Shown here: piece after piece, positions 1 through 10,509 of the stretch
Layout: each line of letters begins with the position of its first letter
Numbering within the stretch: position 1 is the stretch's first letter
Assembly: GCA_963555705.1 (NCBI GenBank)
Contig: OY743182.1
Location: 52,208,592 to 52,272,591 of the forward strand
DNA length: 64,000 nt
Direction: 5' to 3'
DNA from: Ligustrum vulgare
Taxonomy: Eukaryota > Streptophyta > Magnoliopsida > Lamiales > Oleaceae
Made by a program: the position numbers and the translations under genes
The notes under the pieces: model-generated
Database searches by the model: none
Told to the model about the DNA's origin: nothing
What the model saw: only the letters and a program-made list of their open reading frames with translations

Positions 1-1756
1 GAGGATAATTTATTACTTGACTTGATACAAAATGATAGATCTCTCTCCTATTTATAGTAGTAACACATCCTTAACCAACAGCTATGATCATGCCACCGCA
101 TATTTAATCCAATGGTTAAAATTACATCTCTAGAATTATTTTCAAAATATACACTCATCTAGAAATATCACCATAAAATATCTACTACCCTAGAAATCTC
201 TCCACAAAATCTCTCTACAAACATCATGATATTTCTTAAGATTTATTTAGAGGCAAAATATTAGGTGAAAAGTCTTTCAAAATTATTACCAAAATGAGTT
301 TCAAGTCAAAAAGAAAATATGCCCATTCAGCCAAATTTTGTATCATGCTTACGAATAGTTATAATCCTTGCACATGCATGGTAAACCACTTCTTACTACA
401 GGTGATTCACTCTTGGGTAAACCACGCATGGTAAACCAATTTGCTCGTGACACTCTTTAATTCTCATTATGCTCCCTGAATCATTTTTTGATTGTTTTGC
501 ATTTTAGTCTCATACTCGAGATGTCATAAATTTTTTTCCATTTTTTTTTGTTCCTTTTTCCCAATCCCACTATATGAGATCGAATTTCTCCTAACAAAAT
601 AAAACTTGTACAAAATTAAGCCATAATTAGTCAAAATCAATAACACATACTCTAATTTAACGATCTAAATAAGTGTACAAAATATCCTTATCAGTGGAAT
701 CCGTCATCTAATCTTCAAAAGAGAGTTAACAAAAATATCACCCTTCAACTACTTTCGAGGAGGACAAATTCATCATTTTATATACATTGAAAGGTAAAAT
801 GGATGAAATGATGTGATTAGTCATAGGTTGTGGATGTTTGATATTCAAAAAGTTGAGAGTATATGCAAATATTTTTACGAAAAGTGCATATTTTTCTTAT
901 ATTTTATGTGTATTTGTGAAAGTATACCATATTTAAAAAGTAAGATATTCAAGGTTCTAAAATGCGTAATGCCCGATGAGGTGGTGCATTCCGCCTAAAC
1001 GCACTAATGCACTTCAATGCGTGGTCAATGTGGGGAAATGTGCAATACGCAGCAAAACATAAAAGACACGTATCGCGTATATATAAGCCTGGGCATGCAT
1101 TATAAAACATAAAAAAAATCACATGTACCCCAAATTAAAAGGAAAAAAAATCTGAAAATACTTCATTCCATTTTTTTTAGGGGATATTTGGAGAAGTTTT
1201 TCAAAAGAACTGGAGTCCATGTCTAATAACATTTAATGTAATCGAATCCACCATATAAGAAAAAAATTCGATCATTGAATAGTGATCCATAAAAATCTCC
1301 CAACATTGAAGATATTTTTTAAATTCATATTAATTATGAAAAAAAATCACTAGGTATCCTATATTAAATTGTGGAGCTTAATTATTACCGCTTTGCAGAG
1401 TCTGTGTCATCATGGGGGTTGTAAGGGGGTAGGAAGGTCCTTCCGTCCCTTGACAAAAATTTCGTTAAAGACAATTTAAGAATTTTCCCCCTGTAAATTT
1501 CATTTTAAGAATTTGAGTTTTTAGGAATAAAAATTTTGCTCTAATTTGGCTTATAAATAAAGAATCGGCTTATAAACACGGTCACTGTGTGAGTCAATGA
1601 ACTCAATAGCACACAACGTGTTCTCATGCATTGGTACAAATATTTTACAATATTATATAGAAAAAATATGAAATATGTAACATTTTTTCATAGTTTCATT
1701 CATCCATTAAGTTATGTGGCATGTTACAAAATATTAATGTAATACAAATTTTATGT
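1..1756. other. Gene-free AT-rich flank
   Basis: No open frame here has the composition of a protein or recognisable splice signals. The bases around 955-1,110 contain the string TTCTAAAATGCGTAATGC and several GCGT-rich words that recur in inverted form near 20,500-20,590, so a degraded small transposon is likely there. The rest is unremarkable. Confidence 0.5.
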
Positions 1757-1764
1757 TCTAATAC

Positions 1765-2478
1765 TAGAGGTGTCAAGACGGACGGGTCGACCAAACCCGT
1801 AAAAATCGGTCCGGATCAACTCGAGACCGCTGGCCAACCCGTGACCAATGTGGACAGTTCAGGGGTCAAGATGGTGTGACTCGTGGGTTTCGTGGGTCAA
1901 ACTTTTTGGGGCCGCGATTAACCTGCTGACCAGTGAAAAAAAAAACTATTTTTATTAAATATCGTAACATTAAAAATCTTTATTTTTCTATAAACTCTAG
2001 TACAACTTCTAAGGCTAAATCTTATTTTTTTTTCTCTCCCTAATATCTAAGAAATGTAATGTTCTTTGATAGTAGTAATTAGAAATGTATTTAGCATTTA
2101 GCTGTTATTTGTTTATATTTTATTTAAATTTACAAATTTAGAAGTGATTCATGTAACATAAAATTTAAATTCTATATTAACATTTTATGGTATAAATATG
2201 AATTTACCATTTTGTTCATTTCGAATTTAGAAATTTAACCAAAAAAAAATTTGTTAAGAATATGAAAAATTCTATGTTTTTATTTATACGGCCCAAATCA
2301 GAACGAACCGCGACCCACATGGACTCTACCCAAATGTTCTAGCGGGCAGATCTGGGTTATAATTCGAAATTTGTGGGCTAACCCAGAACCGGCCAGGAAC
2401 CCATAACATGCGGTCTTTTTTTAACGGCGGTCATTACCGGGCTCATATGTTGAAGGGCCACCCGGATTGACATCTTTA
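1765..2478. mobile_element. Non-autonomous hAT element with 8-bp target duplication
   Basis: The element starts TAGAGGTGTCAA and ends TTGACATCTTTA, which are inverted repeats of each other with two mismatches. It is flanked by the 8-bp direct repeat TCTAATAC at 1,757-1,764 and 2,479-2,486. An 8-bp duplication and a TAGRGRTGTCAA-type terminus are typical of plant hAT elements. The 714-bp body has GC-rich subterminal words (cccgt, gggcc, accgg) and no transposase frame, so it needed a transposase from elsewhere. Confidence 0.85.
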
Positions 2479-2486
2479 TCTAATAC

Positions 2487-3093
2487 ATTAGTCTGGATAT
2501 ATTTCTCTTAAGGATTGAAAATTTGTTGGGTTTTTTATATCCAATAAATTCGGACGATAATGTTAAATCGATTGTGAAAAAATTATATCGACACCTTAAT
2601 AAGTGGCTCGACCCAAAAACGACTTGGACCACAAAAAGCAACTTATTGAGTTTCCCATGACCACTTGGTCAGACTCGTTTGTGTTAATCTTTAGTTGTTT
2701 TGTCGCAGTCTAGGTAGAGTTTTGTTTGACTCATTTGCTTGGAAGTCTTGGCCCTTATAGTGGAGACTTGGCCCGTGTTTTTCACCTTAACCTGGTCCAT
2801 TATATACATTTGGTTTTGGGAAAAATACATAAATAAGATTAAAGATGTATAATTTCAAAAATCAGGTTATAATTAAAATTAATTAATTAAATTAAATTAT
2901 TAAAATGTTTTATTATATATATATATATATATATGAAGGTCACAATATATTTCAAGTCACAAAAAACAAACATTATACTTCAAGTCACAAAAATAAATTT
3001 TTTAGGTCACATATTAGACTTATTTTTAGGTCATAATAATAATTTTTTTAAGTCACATATTATAAAATCAATAGGCTACAAATGTCAAATTAA
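2487..3093. other. Gene-free stretch with a short TA microsatellite
   Basis: Nothing gene-like is visible. A (TA)n run sits at about 2,915-2,934, followed by repeated short phrases around 'caagtcacaaa' and 'aggtcacat' that lead into the tandem repeats at 3,094. Confidence 0.5.
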
Positions 3094-3255
3094 TAGAATT
3101 TGGGATATTTTAATGTCACAATTTATCAAATTATTAGGTCATAAATCTTTAAACACCCCCATCCACCCCACCCATAGAATCTGGGATATTTTAAGGTCAC
3201 AATTTATCAAATTATTAGGTCACAAATCTTTAAACACCCCCATCCACCCCACCCC
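3094..3255. repeat. Two-copy tandem repeat, period about 81 bp
   Basis: The unit beginning 'tagaatttgggatatttta' at 3,094 recurs at 3,175 with few changes and ends in a C-rich 'ccccatccacccc' stretch. The open frame across it is a by-product of the repeat. Confidence 0.75.
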
Positions 3256-3293
3256 ATCCCACCCCACCCTAACCTAACTTAACCTAACCTAAC

Positions 3294-3565
3294 CCACTCC
3301 TTCCCAAGCTAATCTCTTCTGCCACCGACACCACCCCACTGTCGCCATCGAAGGCCACCGCCACCACTCCACAGCCTCCGCCGGGGGCTACCACAACCAC
3401 CACCGCTACCATCACCATCACAACCTAGCCCACTCCTTCCCAAGCTAATCTCTTTCAACCACCGACACCACCCCACTGTCGCCATCAGAGGCCACCACCA
3501 CCACTCCACCGCCTCTTCCGGAGGCTACCACAACCACTACCGCTACCATCATCATCACAACGACA
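3294..3565. repeat. Two-copy tandem repeat, period 136 bp, C-rich
   Basis: A unit beginning 'ccactccttcccaagctaat' at 3,294 is repeated at 3,430. The sequence is CCA/CAC-rich and unlike the AT-rich surroundings. A second phrase, 'aggcgccacctcctgcgc', is repeated with changes further on (about 3,825 and 3,888). The whole 3,100-3,995 block has the composition of a degraded TE or captured GC-rich segment, but I cannot assign it. Confidence 0.65.
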
Positions 3566-4512
3566 CCCCCAATTGCCACAATATAATCAGAATTACAACC
3601 ACAACGATAATAAAAGAAAAAATCACAACAACACGATGCAGCTGCGCATAGGCATAGGTGCCGTAGAGTTGCCCAACTATGAACTGTGAGCAGTTGTTCC
3701 CACAGGCAGGCGCCACAGCGAGCGGTTGCACAAGCGTCGTTCGTCGACCAAGTGGATCTCAAAATGGTGGTGACAGCACAACCTGCGATGAAGATCGACC
3801 ATCGCACGAGCGCTATTCATAAGCGCCACCTCCTGCGCACGGTCTGTCGGTGGGGGTGGAGTCGGTTCGCACGAGCGTCGTTCATAGGCGCCACCTCCTG
3901 CGCGCCATCATCTTGTCAACGGGGGTGAGTTCTCACCAGAGTGACAATGGGGCTGAGAGGGAGAGAAAATGAGAGAGGATGTGTGAGAACTAGGGTTGAT
4001 ATTGTGACGACCCGAATTCTGGACCATTCGAGTGCCACTAAAAGTGACTCATATCATATTATCGAGACTTAAATAGTAATGTAAAATTATTCAAAAGAAT
4101 AATTAGAATCCCATAATTTTATTTGTGAATAAAAATAGAACATAATTTTCTTACATAAAGTTCAACATAATTATCTCATCAATCTTAACCACTTTTGCCA
4201 CTTCCATGTTGACCGCCTCGAACCTTCAATTATCTGAAAATGGTAAATATCGTGGAGTGAGATTTATAAAATCCCAGTAAGTATACCAAGCATAAATTTT
4301 CTTTTGAAAGCATATGGATCATTTTCATCATAACATAGGATAGGATCGAAATACTCATAAACATAGGGAGACACAAGAATTTTACCGAACTTAAATGGCA
4401 AGAATTCTTATGTGTAGCGCTACTAAACTCCGGTCCCCTTAGCATAATCATAAACATATCATATGGAACCCATAACAATCTTGTGAGATTGATTTCATAG
4501 CAATGATCCAAA

Positions 4513-5178
4513 CATTTTCATAAAAACATAAGATATACTTACTTGTCATAAAAACATACTTACTTTTCATAAAAACATAAGGTGTATTTACCTTTCATAA
4601 AAACATACTTACTTTTCATAAAAACATAAGATATACTTACTTTTCATAAAAACATACTTACTTTTCATAAAAACATAAGGTGTATTTACCTTTCATAAAA
4701 ACATACTTACTTTTCATAAAAACATAAGATATACTTACTTGTCATAAAAACATACTTACTTTTCATAAAAACATAAGGTGTATTTACCTTTCATAAAAAC
4801 ATACTTACTTTTCATAAAAACATAAGATAATACCTTTCATAAAAACATACTTACTTTTCATAAAAACATAAGGTATATTTACCTTTCATAAAAACATACT
4901 TACTTTTCATAAAAACATAAGATATACTTACATTTCATAACAACATACTTAATTTTCATAAAAACATAAGATATACTTACATTTCATAACAACATACTTA
5001 ATTTTCATAAAAACATAAGATATACTTACATTTCATAACAACATACTTAATTTTCATAAAAACATAAGATATACTTACATTTCATAACAACATACTTAAT
5101 TTTCATAAAAACATAAGATATACTTACATTTCATAACAACATACTTAATTTTCATAAAAACATAAGATATACTTACCT
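4513..5178. repeat. LTR minisatellite 1, units of about 26-28 bp
   Basis: More than twenty copies of 'tttcataaaaacataag' joined to 'atatacttac' or 'gtgtatttacc', arranged as higher-order pairs. The right half switches to a variant with 'cataacaacatacttaat'. The same array is in the other LTR at 11,038-11,703. Confidence 0.9.
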
Positions 5179-5394
5179 TTTAAAAGATTAAAATGAAGTG
5201 TAGTAGTAAATGGACCAAAACTTTCTTGACCACCTTGAATTTCTCTTACTTGTGGATTTTGTCAAGAGGTTGGAAATAAGTGTATATGTGTAGAGTTGTG
5301 TGTAAAAGAGATGGGTTTAAATAGATGTATAAAGTTGGCATATTGTAAACATAATCATTCAATTCTATTAATTTTAACACATCCTTTTCTTAAA

Positions 5395-5825
5395 GTAAAG
5401 CACCATTCATATACTTTTCCATATTTATACAAATAATATGCTCTTCATGATTATATATAATGGAGTCTATCAATCATTCATATATTTTTCCATATTTATA
5501 CAAATATTATGCTCTTCATGATTATATATAATGGAGTATATAAATCATTCATATACTTTTCCATTTTTTATACAAATATTATGCTCTTCATGATTACATA
5601 TAATGGAATCTTATCAATCATTCATATATTTTTCCATATTTATACAAATATTATGCTCTTCATGATTATATATAATGGAGTATATAAATCATTCATATAC
5701 TTTTCCATATTTATACAAATATTATGCTCTTCATGATTATATATAATGGAGTATATAAATCATTCATATACTTTTCCATTTTTTATACAAATATTATGCT
5801 CTTCATGATTACATATAATGGAACC
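5395..5825. repeat. LTR minisatellite 2, units of about 70 bp
   Basis: About six copies of a unit containing 'tatgctcttcatgattata', 'taatggagtatataaatc' and 'cattcatatacttttcca'. The same array lies at 11,920-12,350 in the other LTR. Open frames over it are repeat artefacts. Confidence 0.88.
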
Positions 5826-6116
5826 TCTCATGCTTGCATATATTTTCTTAATTTAAATAATAAAAGTAATTTTTGTATAAATAAATATTGGGATAACATT
5901 GAATTAAGTATTTGGACTTAATATACTTTAAATCAAGAAAATGGAGATATTTTTAGAAATTCGAAATTTAATTTAAAATCGAACGATCTCGATTATTTCT
6001 TGACTTGGCTATACGAATACGTCGCTGCGTTAACTTAATAAAAATGGGTGAAATAGTAGCGACACGATTTTCTATTAAAATAATTATTAATCGCGTAAAA
6101 ATTCTTGGTTGCTACA

Positions 6117-6130
6117 AACTTACCCCCTTA
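6117..6130 (-). other. Polypurine tract of the LTR retrotransposon
   Basis: Minus strand reads TAAGGGGGTAAGTT directly before the LTR, as expected for the plus-strand DNA primer site of an LTR element. It fixes the element's direction together with the primer-binding site at 10,510-10,527. Confidence 0.75.
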
Positions 6131-6900
6131 AAATAATTTCGTCCTCGAAATTAAACTTACTTGATCTTATGATTTCTGAACACTTAATCAGAATCTCTTC
6201 TCTTCTTCTCTTTAGGTAGTATCATTGCTACTATATTTAACCCACTGGACTTTGACTAAATGCATATCTTTGTTTTTCTTAAAAACATGGACTTTTCTAT
6301 CAATAATAGACATATGTGTCTACTCATAAATTCTGACTCAAAAGGAAAATTCCCAATCGTATGTGATATTTCATCATGTCTTGTAGTACTCATGTAACCT
6401 GTCACTTATCATCGTATCATGTGACCTCAAATATTCGTATTAATATCTCTAAAATTTCAATAAATCTTTACTAACATATCATACCATAATAATTAGTCAT
6501 TTCTTCTTATCACCAAATATCCCAAAGTAAATAAAATGGTTACCTGAATATCCCCTATGTAATATATCCAAACATATTATTCATCAATCAACATAATATC
6601 ATCAGCTTATCTTTTCCCATATTTGTAACCAAAACGTTCTGCAAAATTCAAATAAATAATTAGCTCCCAAATAACTAAAATTCTTCACTTAATTGTCACA
6701 ACATTTCCCGCAAGGTATTTCTTTCACTTGTACATACTTATGAATTCTGATTCGATACGATCCTTATTTCACTTTCACGTATTCCCGTATCATCACACCA
6801 TACCTTAATTACTTATTATTATACCTAAAATATCAGTACCAAATCCAAGAAAATATTCTGTATCTCAAAATCTTATCATCAAATCTTCCTTTATCGATAA
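6131..6900. other. Retrotransposon interior without readable genes
   Basis: AT-rich sequence between the polypurine tract and the CRP-LOG module. No long frame is present on either strand. Given the pol-end-like phrase near 6,137-6,153 it may be the eroded tail of a pol gene, but I cannot read one. Confidence 0.5.
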
Positions 6901-6976
6901 AATTAAACAGCGCATTAATTCTTGTCTCTTCTTTTCATTATTCTATTCCGCGCTTTCTTGCTGGAATCAATATCAG

Positions 6977-7099
6977 ATGGATCCACTTAGTTCCTTTATA
7001 CCTTTAAATAGATCATGTTGGGAAGAGGTTAGATCCATCAAAAATGGATATCATCCTTTCAAACATTCGCAAGTATTATTCCAATCTTCCTATGAATGA
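6977..7099 (+). CDS. Small ORF overlapping the start of the CRP gene
   Basis: A 40-codon frame starts at an ATG 67 bp upstream of the CRP start and overlaps it by 56 bp in another frame. It has no recognisable domain. In the second module copy the corresponding bases are instead in frame with the CRP and extend it by 15 residues, so this frame is probably not conserved. It may be an upstream ORF that affects translation, or it may be chance. Confidence 0.25.
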   Translation: MDPLSSFIPLNRSCWEEVRSIKNGYHPFKHSQVLFQSSYE

Positions 7100-7589
7100 T
7101 CTGAGAAAAATTTATCGAATTAGGCTCGAAAGGTTGAGGTTGCTGATGGCTCATGGTATTCCAGAAGATGTTCGCTGGTTGATCGAAGCAAAAGTTCGAT
7201 TATCTGGTAAATTACCTATGACATTTCCAAAGCACATGCCTGGTTTAGGCAAAAGCACCTTCGCAAAGAAACGAAGAGCAAAAAGGCTGAATGGTTGCTA
7301 CAAATGTGCTCGTTGGAACTGTGATACTCGTTGCAAAACAGTAGGATATTCTTCTACTAATCGGGATGATAAAATCAAATTCATAAAGGGTGGACTGAGT
7401 AAGGAGTCTTTGGATGATATTCGACCGACTCTTGAGACGCACCCAAGTGGTTATGTGCAACGTGAACTTCTCTCCTTATACGCTCAGTTTAACGAAGACA
7501 AAAATCGTTATAGTCTCAAAAATATAACTGCAAAAGATCCTATCTGCCAGTCTGTTTTACACAATGAGGTTGTGGCAAATCAGCATTGA
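7044..7589 (+). CDS. Virus-type cysteine-rich nucleic-acid-binding protein (CRP-like), 181 aa
   Basis: An intact 181-residue frame starts at ATG 7,044. Residues 1-60 are charged and helical-looking. Residues 66-83 form a G-x-G-K-S-T-F-A-K-K-R-R-A-K-R block, directly followed by cysteines 85, 88, 93 and 97 (spacing CxxC-x4-C-x3-C), then G-Y-S-S and R-D at 101-108. A short Gly-Lys-Ser/Thr-x-x-Ala-Arg/Lys-rich stretch, a four-cysteine finger and a following G-[IY]-S motif is the layout of the C-terminal CRP of carla-, viti- and allexiviruses (viral NABP family). Those proteins bind nucleic acid, enter the nucleus and in several cases suppress silencing. The finger loop here is shorter than in those viruses. 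A second copy at 52,294-52,854 is about 80% identical over 160 residues, with all four cysteines kept. Antisense to the surrounding retrotransposon. The family call is from motif memory; function is inferred. Confidence 0.65.
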   Translation: MDIILSNIRKYYSNLPMNDLRKIYRIRLERLRLLMAHGIPEDVRWLIEAKVRLSGKLPMTFPKHMPGLGKSTFAKKRRAKRLNGCYKCARWNCDTRCKTVGYSSTNRDDKIKFIKGGLSKESLDDIRPTLETHPSGYVQRELLSLYAQFNEDKNRYSLKNITAKDPICQSVLHNEVVANQH

Positions 7590-7899
7590 TATAAGGTAAA
7601 TCTCTTGATACGTATTTAAAATATTCTTCTGTTTCCTTTCACGCGTTTTGATAAAGGTTGGTAAAAATATATTTTCCTTTCTCGAGGTTTGATAAAGCTG
7701 GAAAATAAATCACCGAAAGATGAAAGCTTTGATAAAATAGTCAAAAGTAGGCTGATTTTGTCAAAAGTAAATCTTTACTTTTTCAGAATCAATCAAAAAC
7801 AGTAAATTTTTCCGGCTTTAAATAGCCAAACATATTTCATAGTTCAGGCATCCCAAAATCACATCTTCTTGGTAAGTTTTCTCTTCTATACTATCAAAG
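7590..7899 (+). promoter_or_regulatory. CRP-LOG intergenic spacer
   Basis: The 310-bp gap holds three copies of TTTGATAAA (near 7,646, 7,687 and 7,728), two copies of 'gtcaaaagta' (near 7,740 and 7,759), and a TATA-like CTTTAAATAG at about 7,817, some 80 bp before the LOG start. The 'gtcaaaagtaaat' phrase is also in the spacer of the second module copy. The spacer could hold a promoter for LOG, or a subgenomic-type signal if the module came from an RNA virus; neither is shown. Confidence 0.3.
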
Positions 7900-8554
7900 A
7901 TGGAAGCACCAAAACTTCGACAGATCAAAACTATTTGTGTATTTTGTGGATCAAAAGTGGGGAAAGGCTTCAGTTATCTAGAAGCGGCCGTAGATCTTGG
8001 AAAGAAACTGGGGGGAAAAAGGTATCACTCTTGTGTATGGGGGTGGTAGCAGTGGTCTAATGGGCTGTGTTTCCCAATCTGCTCTTGCAGAGAAATCAAA
8101 AGTAATCGGTGTCATACCTGTCCCTTTGGTAGATGTTGCAGGAAAAATACGAGGGCATGAAGTTCAAACCTTATCCATCCATGAACGCATAACTTGTATG
8201 CTATATGGTTCTGATGCCTTTATAGCCCTGCCCGGAGGTTTTGGTACCTTAGAAGAAATCTTTAACATTACCTCATGGGCTCAACTAGATCTCCATACTA
8301 AGCCTATTGGGCTTTTGAATGTTAACAATTTCTTTGATGGCTTGTTAACCTTTCTTGATTATGCTGTGGAACAGGGATTCATCTCTCCATTTTTCAGAAG
8401 GCTTCTTATTTCTGCTCCTACTATTGATGAACTACTGGATAAGCTGCAGTCATATATCTCAATACAAGATCCAGCAGGGGTTAAGATAGATTGGTCGCAA
8501 GGAAGGGGAATCAAGCGAAAATGGAGTCCGGTTAATGTAAACTTAACTTTATGA
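7900..8554 (+). pseudogene. LOG-family cytokinin riboside monophosphate phosphoribohydrolase, intronless, one frameshift
   Basis: LOG enzymes convert cytokinin nucleotides directly to active free bases in the cytosol. From ATG 7,900 the first frame reads V-F-C-G-S, the lysine-decarboxylase-like fold start, then is interrupted by one extra base in a G6A5 run at about 8,011-8,021. The second frame continues with L-V-Y-G-G-G-S-S-G-L-M-G, then the signature P-G-G-F-G-T-L-E-E and W-A-Q-L, to a stop at 8,554. The full length would be about 217 residues, normal for plant LOGs. Plant LOG genes usually have several introns; none is present here, so this is a retrocopy or a gene carried by a virus or element. 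Residues diagnostic for the active site are kept. The frameshift could be a real inactivation, slippage-tolerated, or a sequence error. Confidence 0.85.
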
Positions 8555-8564
8555 ATCTTAGAAT

Positions 8565-8779
8565 AGGTGGGGGTAGAGTACGGAGTATTCTTACTCTCGA
8601 GACACCCCTCTAATTTCCTAGGATTTTCCTTAATGTTTAAATCTTGTGTGTACCTCAAAGGTTCCAGGTGGTAGATTACGGAGTATTCTTACTCTCGAAA
8701 CACACCTTTTTGAAGGTTTCTTTATTTCCTCAAAAGGTCAGAGGTGGTAGGATACGGCTACTCCGGAAACACATCTCTC
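8565..8779 (+). repeat. Three stem-loop repeats after LOG
   Basis: Related units at 8,565-8,610, 8,664-8,707 and 8,741-8,779 share the order GGTGGTAGA-TACGGAGTATTCT-TACTCTCGA-ACACACCT. In the first, AGAGTA (8,575-8,580) pairs with TACTCT (8,592-8,597), and the outer AGGTG/CACCT words can also pair. The third unit has a shortened inner stem. The same triplet follows the second LOG copy (51,092-51,283), so the structure predates the duplication. It may be an RNA 3'-region signal. Confidence 0.7.
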
Positions 8780-10428
8780 AATTTGAGGAATTTCCCATGT
8801 TGCTTTCTTTTGCTTTTGCGTGTTTTCATGTATTTCCTTTCTAGGGTGACTCTTGTGTGTTCTCCTTATGAGAAAATAATAATATCTCTGTTATCATCTA
8901 CTAAATCTCGTTTGTGATGTAAATGAACTTGTATGTCTAACTTCAATTCTCTTAGTGATTGCATACCATACTATGCTCTTAACTCCAAACGATAAAATTC
9001 TAGGCAGAGTTTTCCTTTGAAATTTGGACTTATCCAAATCGTAAGCATACTTCATAACTCACAATAATAACTAATTGTACATTTGATCACAATTTCATCA
9101 AACTTCAATATCATCATAAATATTCCAGAAAATCAATTCATAATTCCTCAACATAGAAATTTCAAATCATAATTTCTAATATCACCATATCAAGTCCTTA
9201 TTTCTCAATAATTAAGAGCCTAAACTTTAAATCTCCAACTTCATAATTCTTCTCATAAAAATCTCAATAAAATCATATCACTTATAATCTCAACATCTCA
9301 TCATAACTTCATAAAACTGACTTTCTATTTCTCGTTTAATCTAAACGATGAATAATTCGAAAATATTATCTAGTCCTTTCTGTTGACTTCTCATACTTAG
9401 TGCCATGTCTAAAATCAATTATGCAAAGTCCATTTAGGGCTCATCATTTCTAAACTTGACGACAAAGATTATTTTGAAAATCATTCGTAAATCATATTTT
9501 TTTTTTTTTTTTTTCAAAATTGAAACTTGAAGAGTGGTACCAATAATCATCCACAGTTTTTCCTTGCTTTTAAGCAAAGGTAGTGATAAAGGGATAAATT
9601 ATTGAAGCGAAAATTGAAACTTGAAGAGGAAGTACTAATAACCATCCACAGTTTTTCCCTTGTTTTTACACAAAGGTAGTGATAAAGGGATAAATTATTG
9701 TACAATTCATTATCAATTTTGTTTGTTTAATATATTATTCCATATATTTTGGGCCAAAGTTACAATCCAACTTAATTTCTAATTGAGTCAATCTTACTAA
9801 GCTTAATATGAACCAAAATTCATATCAATATCCTCTATGTCTCATGATTCTACATTAAAATGAATAAATTAAAATTTAGGCTTCTATCAATTCATATCAT
9901 ACTCAACATGTATATTTCACTTAAAGATTCATAACATATGAATATTTCATACTTAACATGTCTTAATAAAATCGTAAATGACTTGCAAAGCATATAACAT
10001 ACCTGGTTCGAGGAGTCAATACGTGGAGAGTGACATAGTAGAGTGATGAGTTAAAATATTTTTTAAAAAAAATTATTATTAATCATTTCGCATCTTTACA
10101 TAAGATTGGGCCTAATTAACCCAAATAAAAGTTTATCGTCAAATCTTATTTTCCTTTAGTCCCCGAACTTCTAGAAATTTATCAAAGACATCAATATAAA
10201 CATCATATCACTAACTAATTATATTCCATAAAATTTTCAGGACATTACAAACTCCCTTGCTTAAAATGAATTTTGTCCTTGAAATTCGCACATCAAATTT
10301 CATCATACTTTTCAAAATCATAACTATACTTGACATGTGAAAATTCAAATTTTTTTTTTTAAATGAATAGTTATTTCGTTCACTGTTCATCATGAATAGC
10401 ACGTCGTTTTACTGTTCACGTGAATAGT

Positions 10429-10470
<42 letters not shown>

Positions 10471-10509
10471 AATAAAATTTCAAAAATCTACAGAATCGTT
10501 TTTAAAACT
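8780..10509. other. End of module and rest of retrotransposon interior
   Basis: Similarity to the second module copy appears to continue to an 'ataataatatc' phrase near 8,876-8,886. Beyond it there is AT-rich sequence with no readable genes. A roughly 95-bp phrase, 'aaattgaaacttgaagag' through 'gataaagggataaattattg', is duplicated at 9,517-9,605 and 9,611-9,701. A poly-T run of about 37 bases lies at 10,430-10,466. Confidence 0.5.

Larger units (their letters stand above)
4003..6116 (-). repeat. 3' LTR (minus-strand element)
   Basis: Begins TG and ends CA; 2,114 bp; nearly identical to 10,528-12,641. On the minus strand it is the downstream LTR, because the polypurine tract lies directly at its right edge. 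It contains two internal minisatellites. Confidence 0.93.

Noticed and set aside
3265..3297. CCTAAC-type words suggesting an interstitial telomere
   Set aside because: Only a few imperfect CCTAACCT/CTTAACC words that do not follow the plant CCCTAAA repeat; too short.
2933..3928. Several open frames of 66-120 codons on both strands
   Set aside because: They lie on tandem CCA/CAC-rich repeats, give low-complexity proteins and overlap each other; no domain or splice signal supports them.
4513..5178. Regularly spaced repeats resembling a CRISPR array
   Set aside because: Units are directly adjacent with no unique spacers, lie inside a plant LTR and occur in both LTRs; this is a minisatellite.
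4230..5921. Open frames in the LTR, repeated at 10,755-12,446
   Set aside because: They follow minisatellite periodicity and are identical in both LTRs; they are non-coding repeat sequence.
8359..8658. 99-codon minus-strand frame over LOG copy 1
   Set aside because: Antisense shadow of a well-supported LOG frame.
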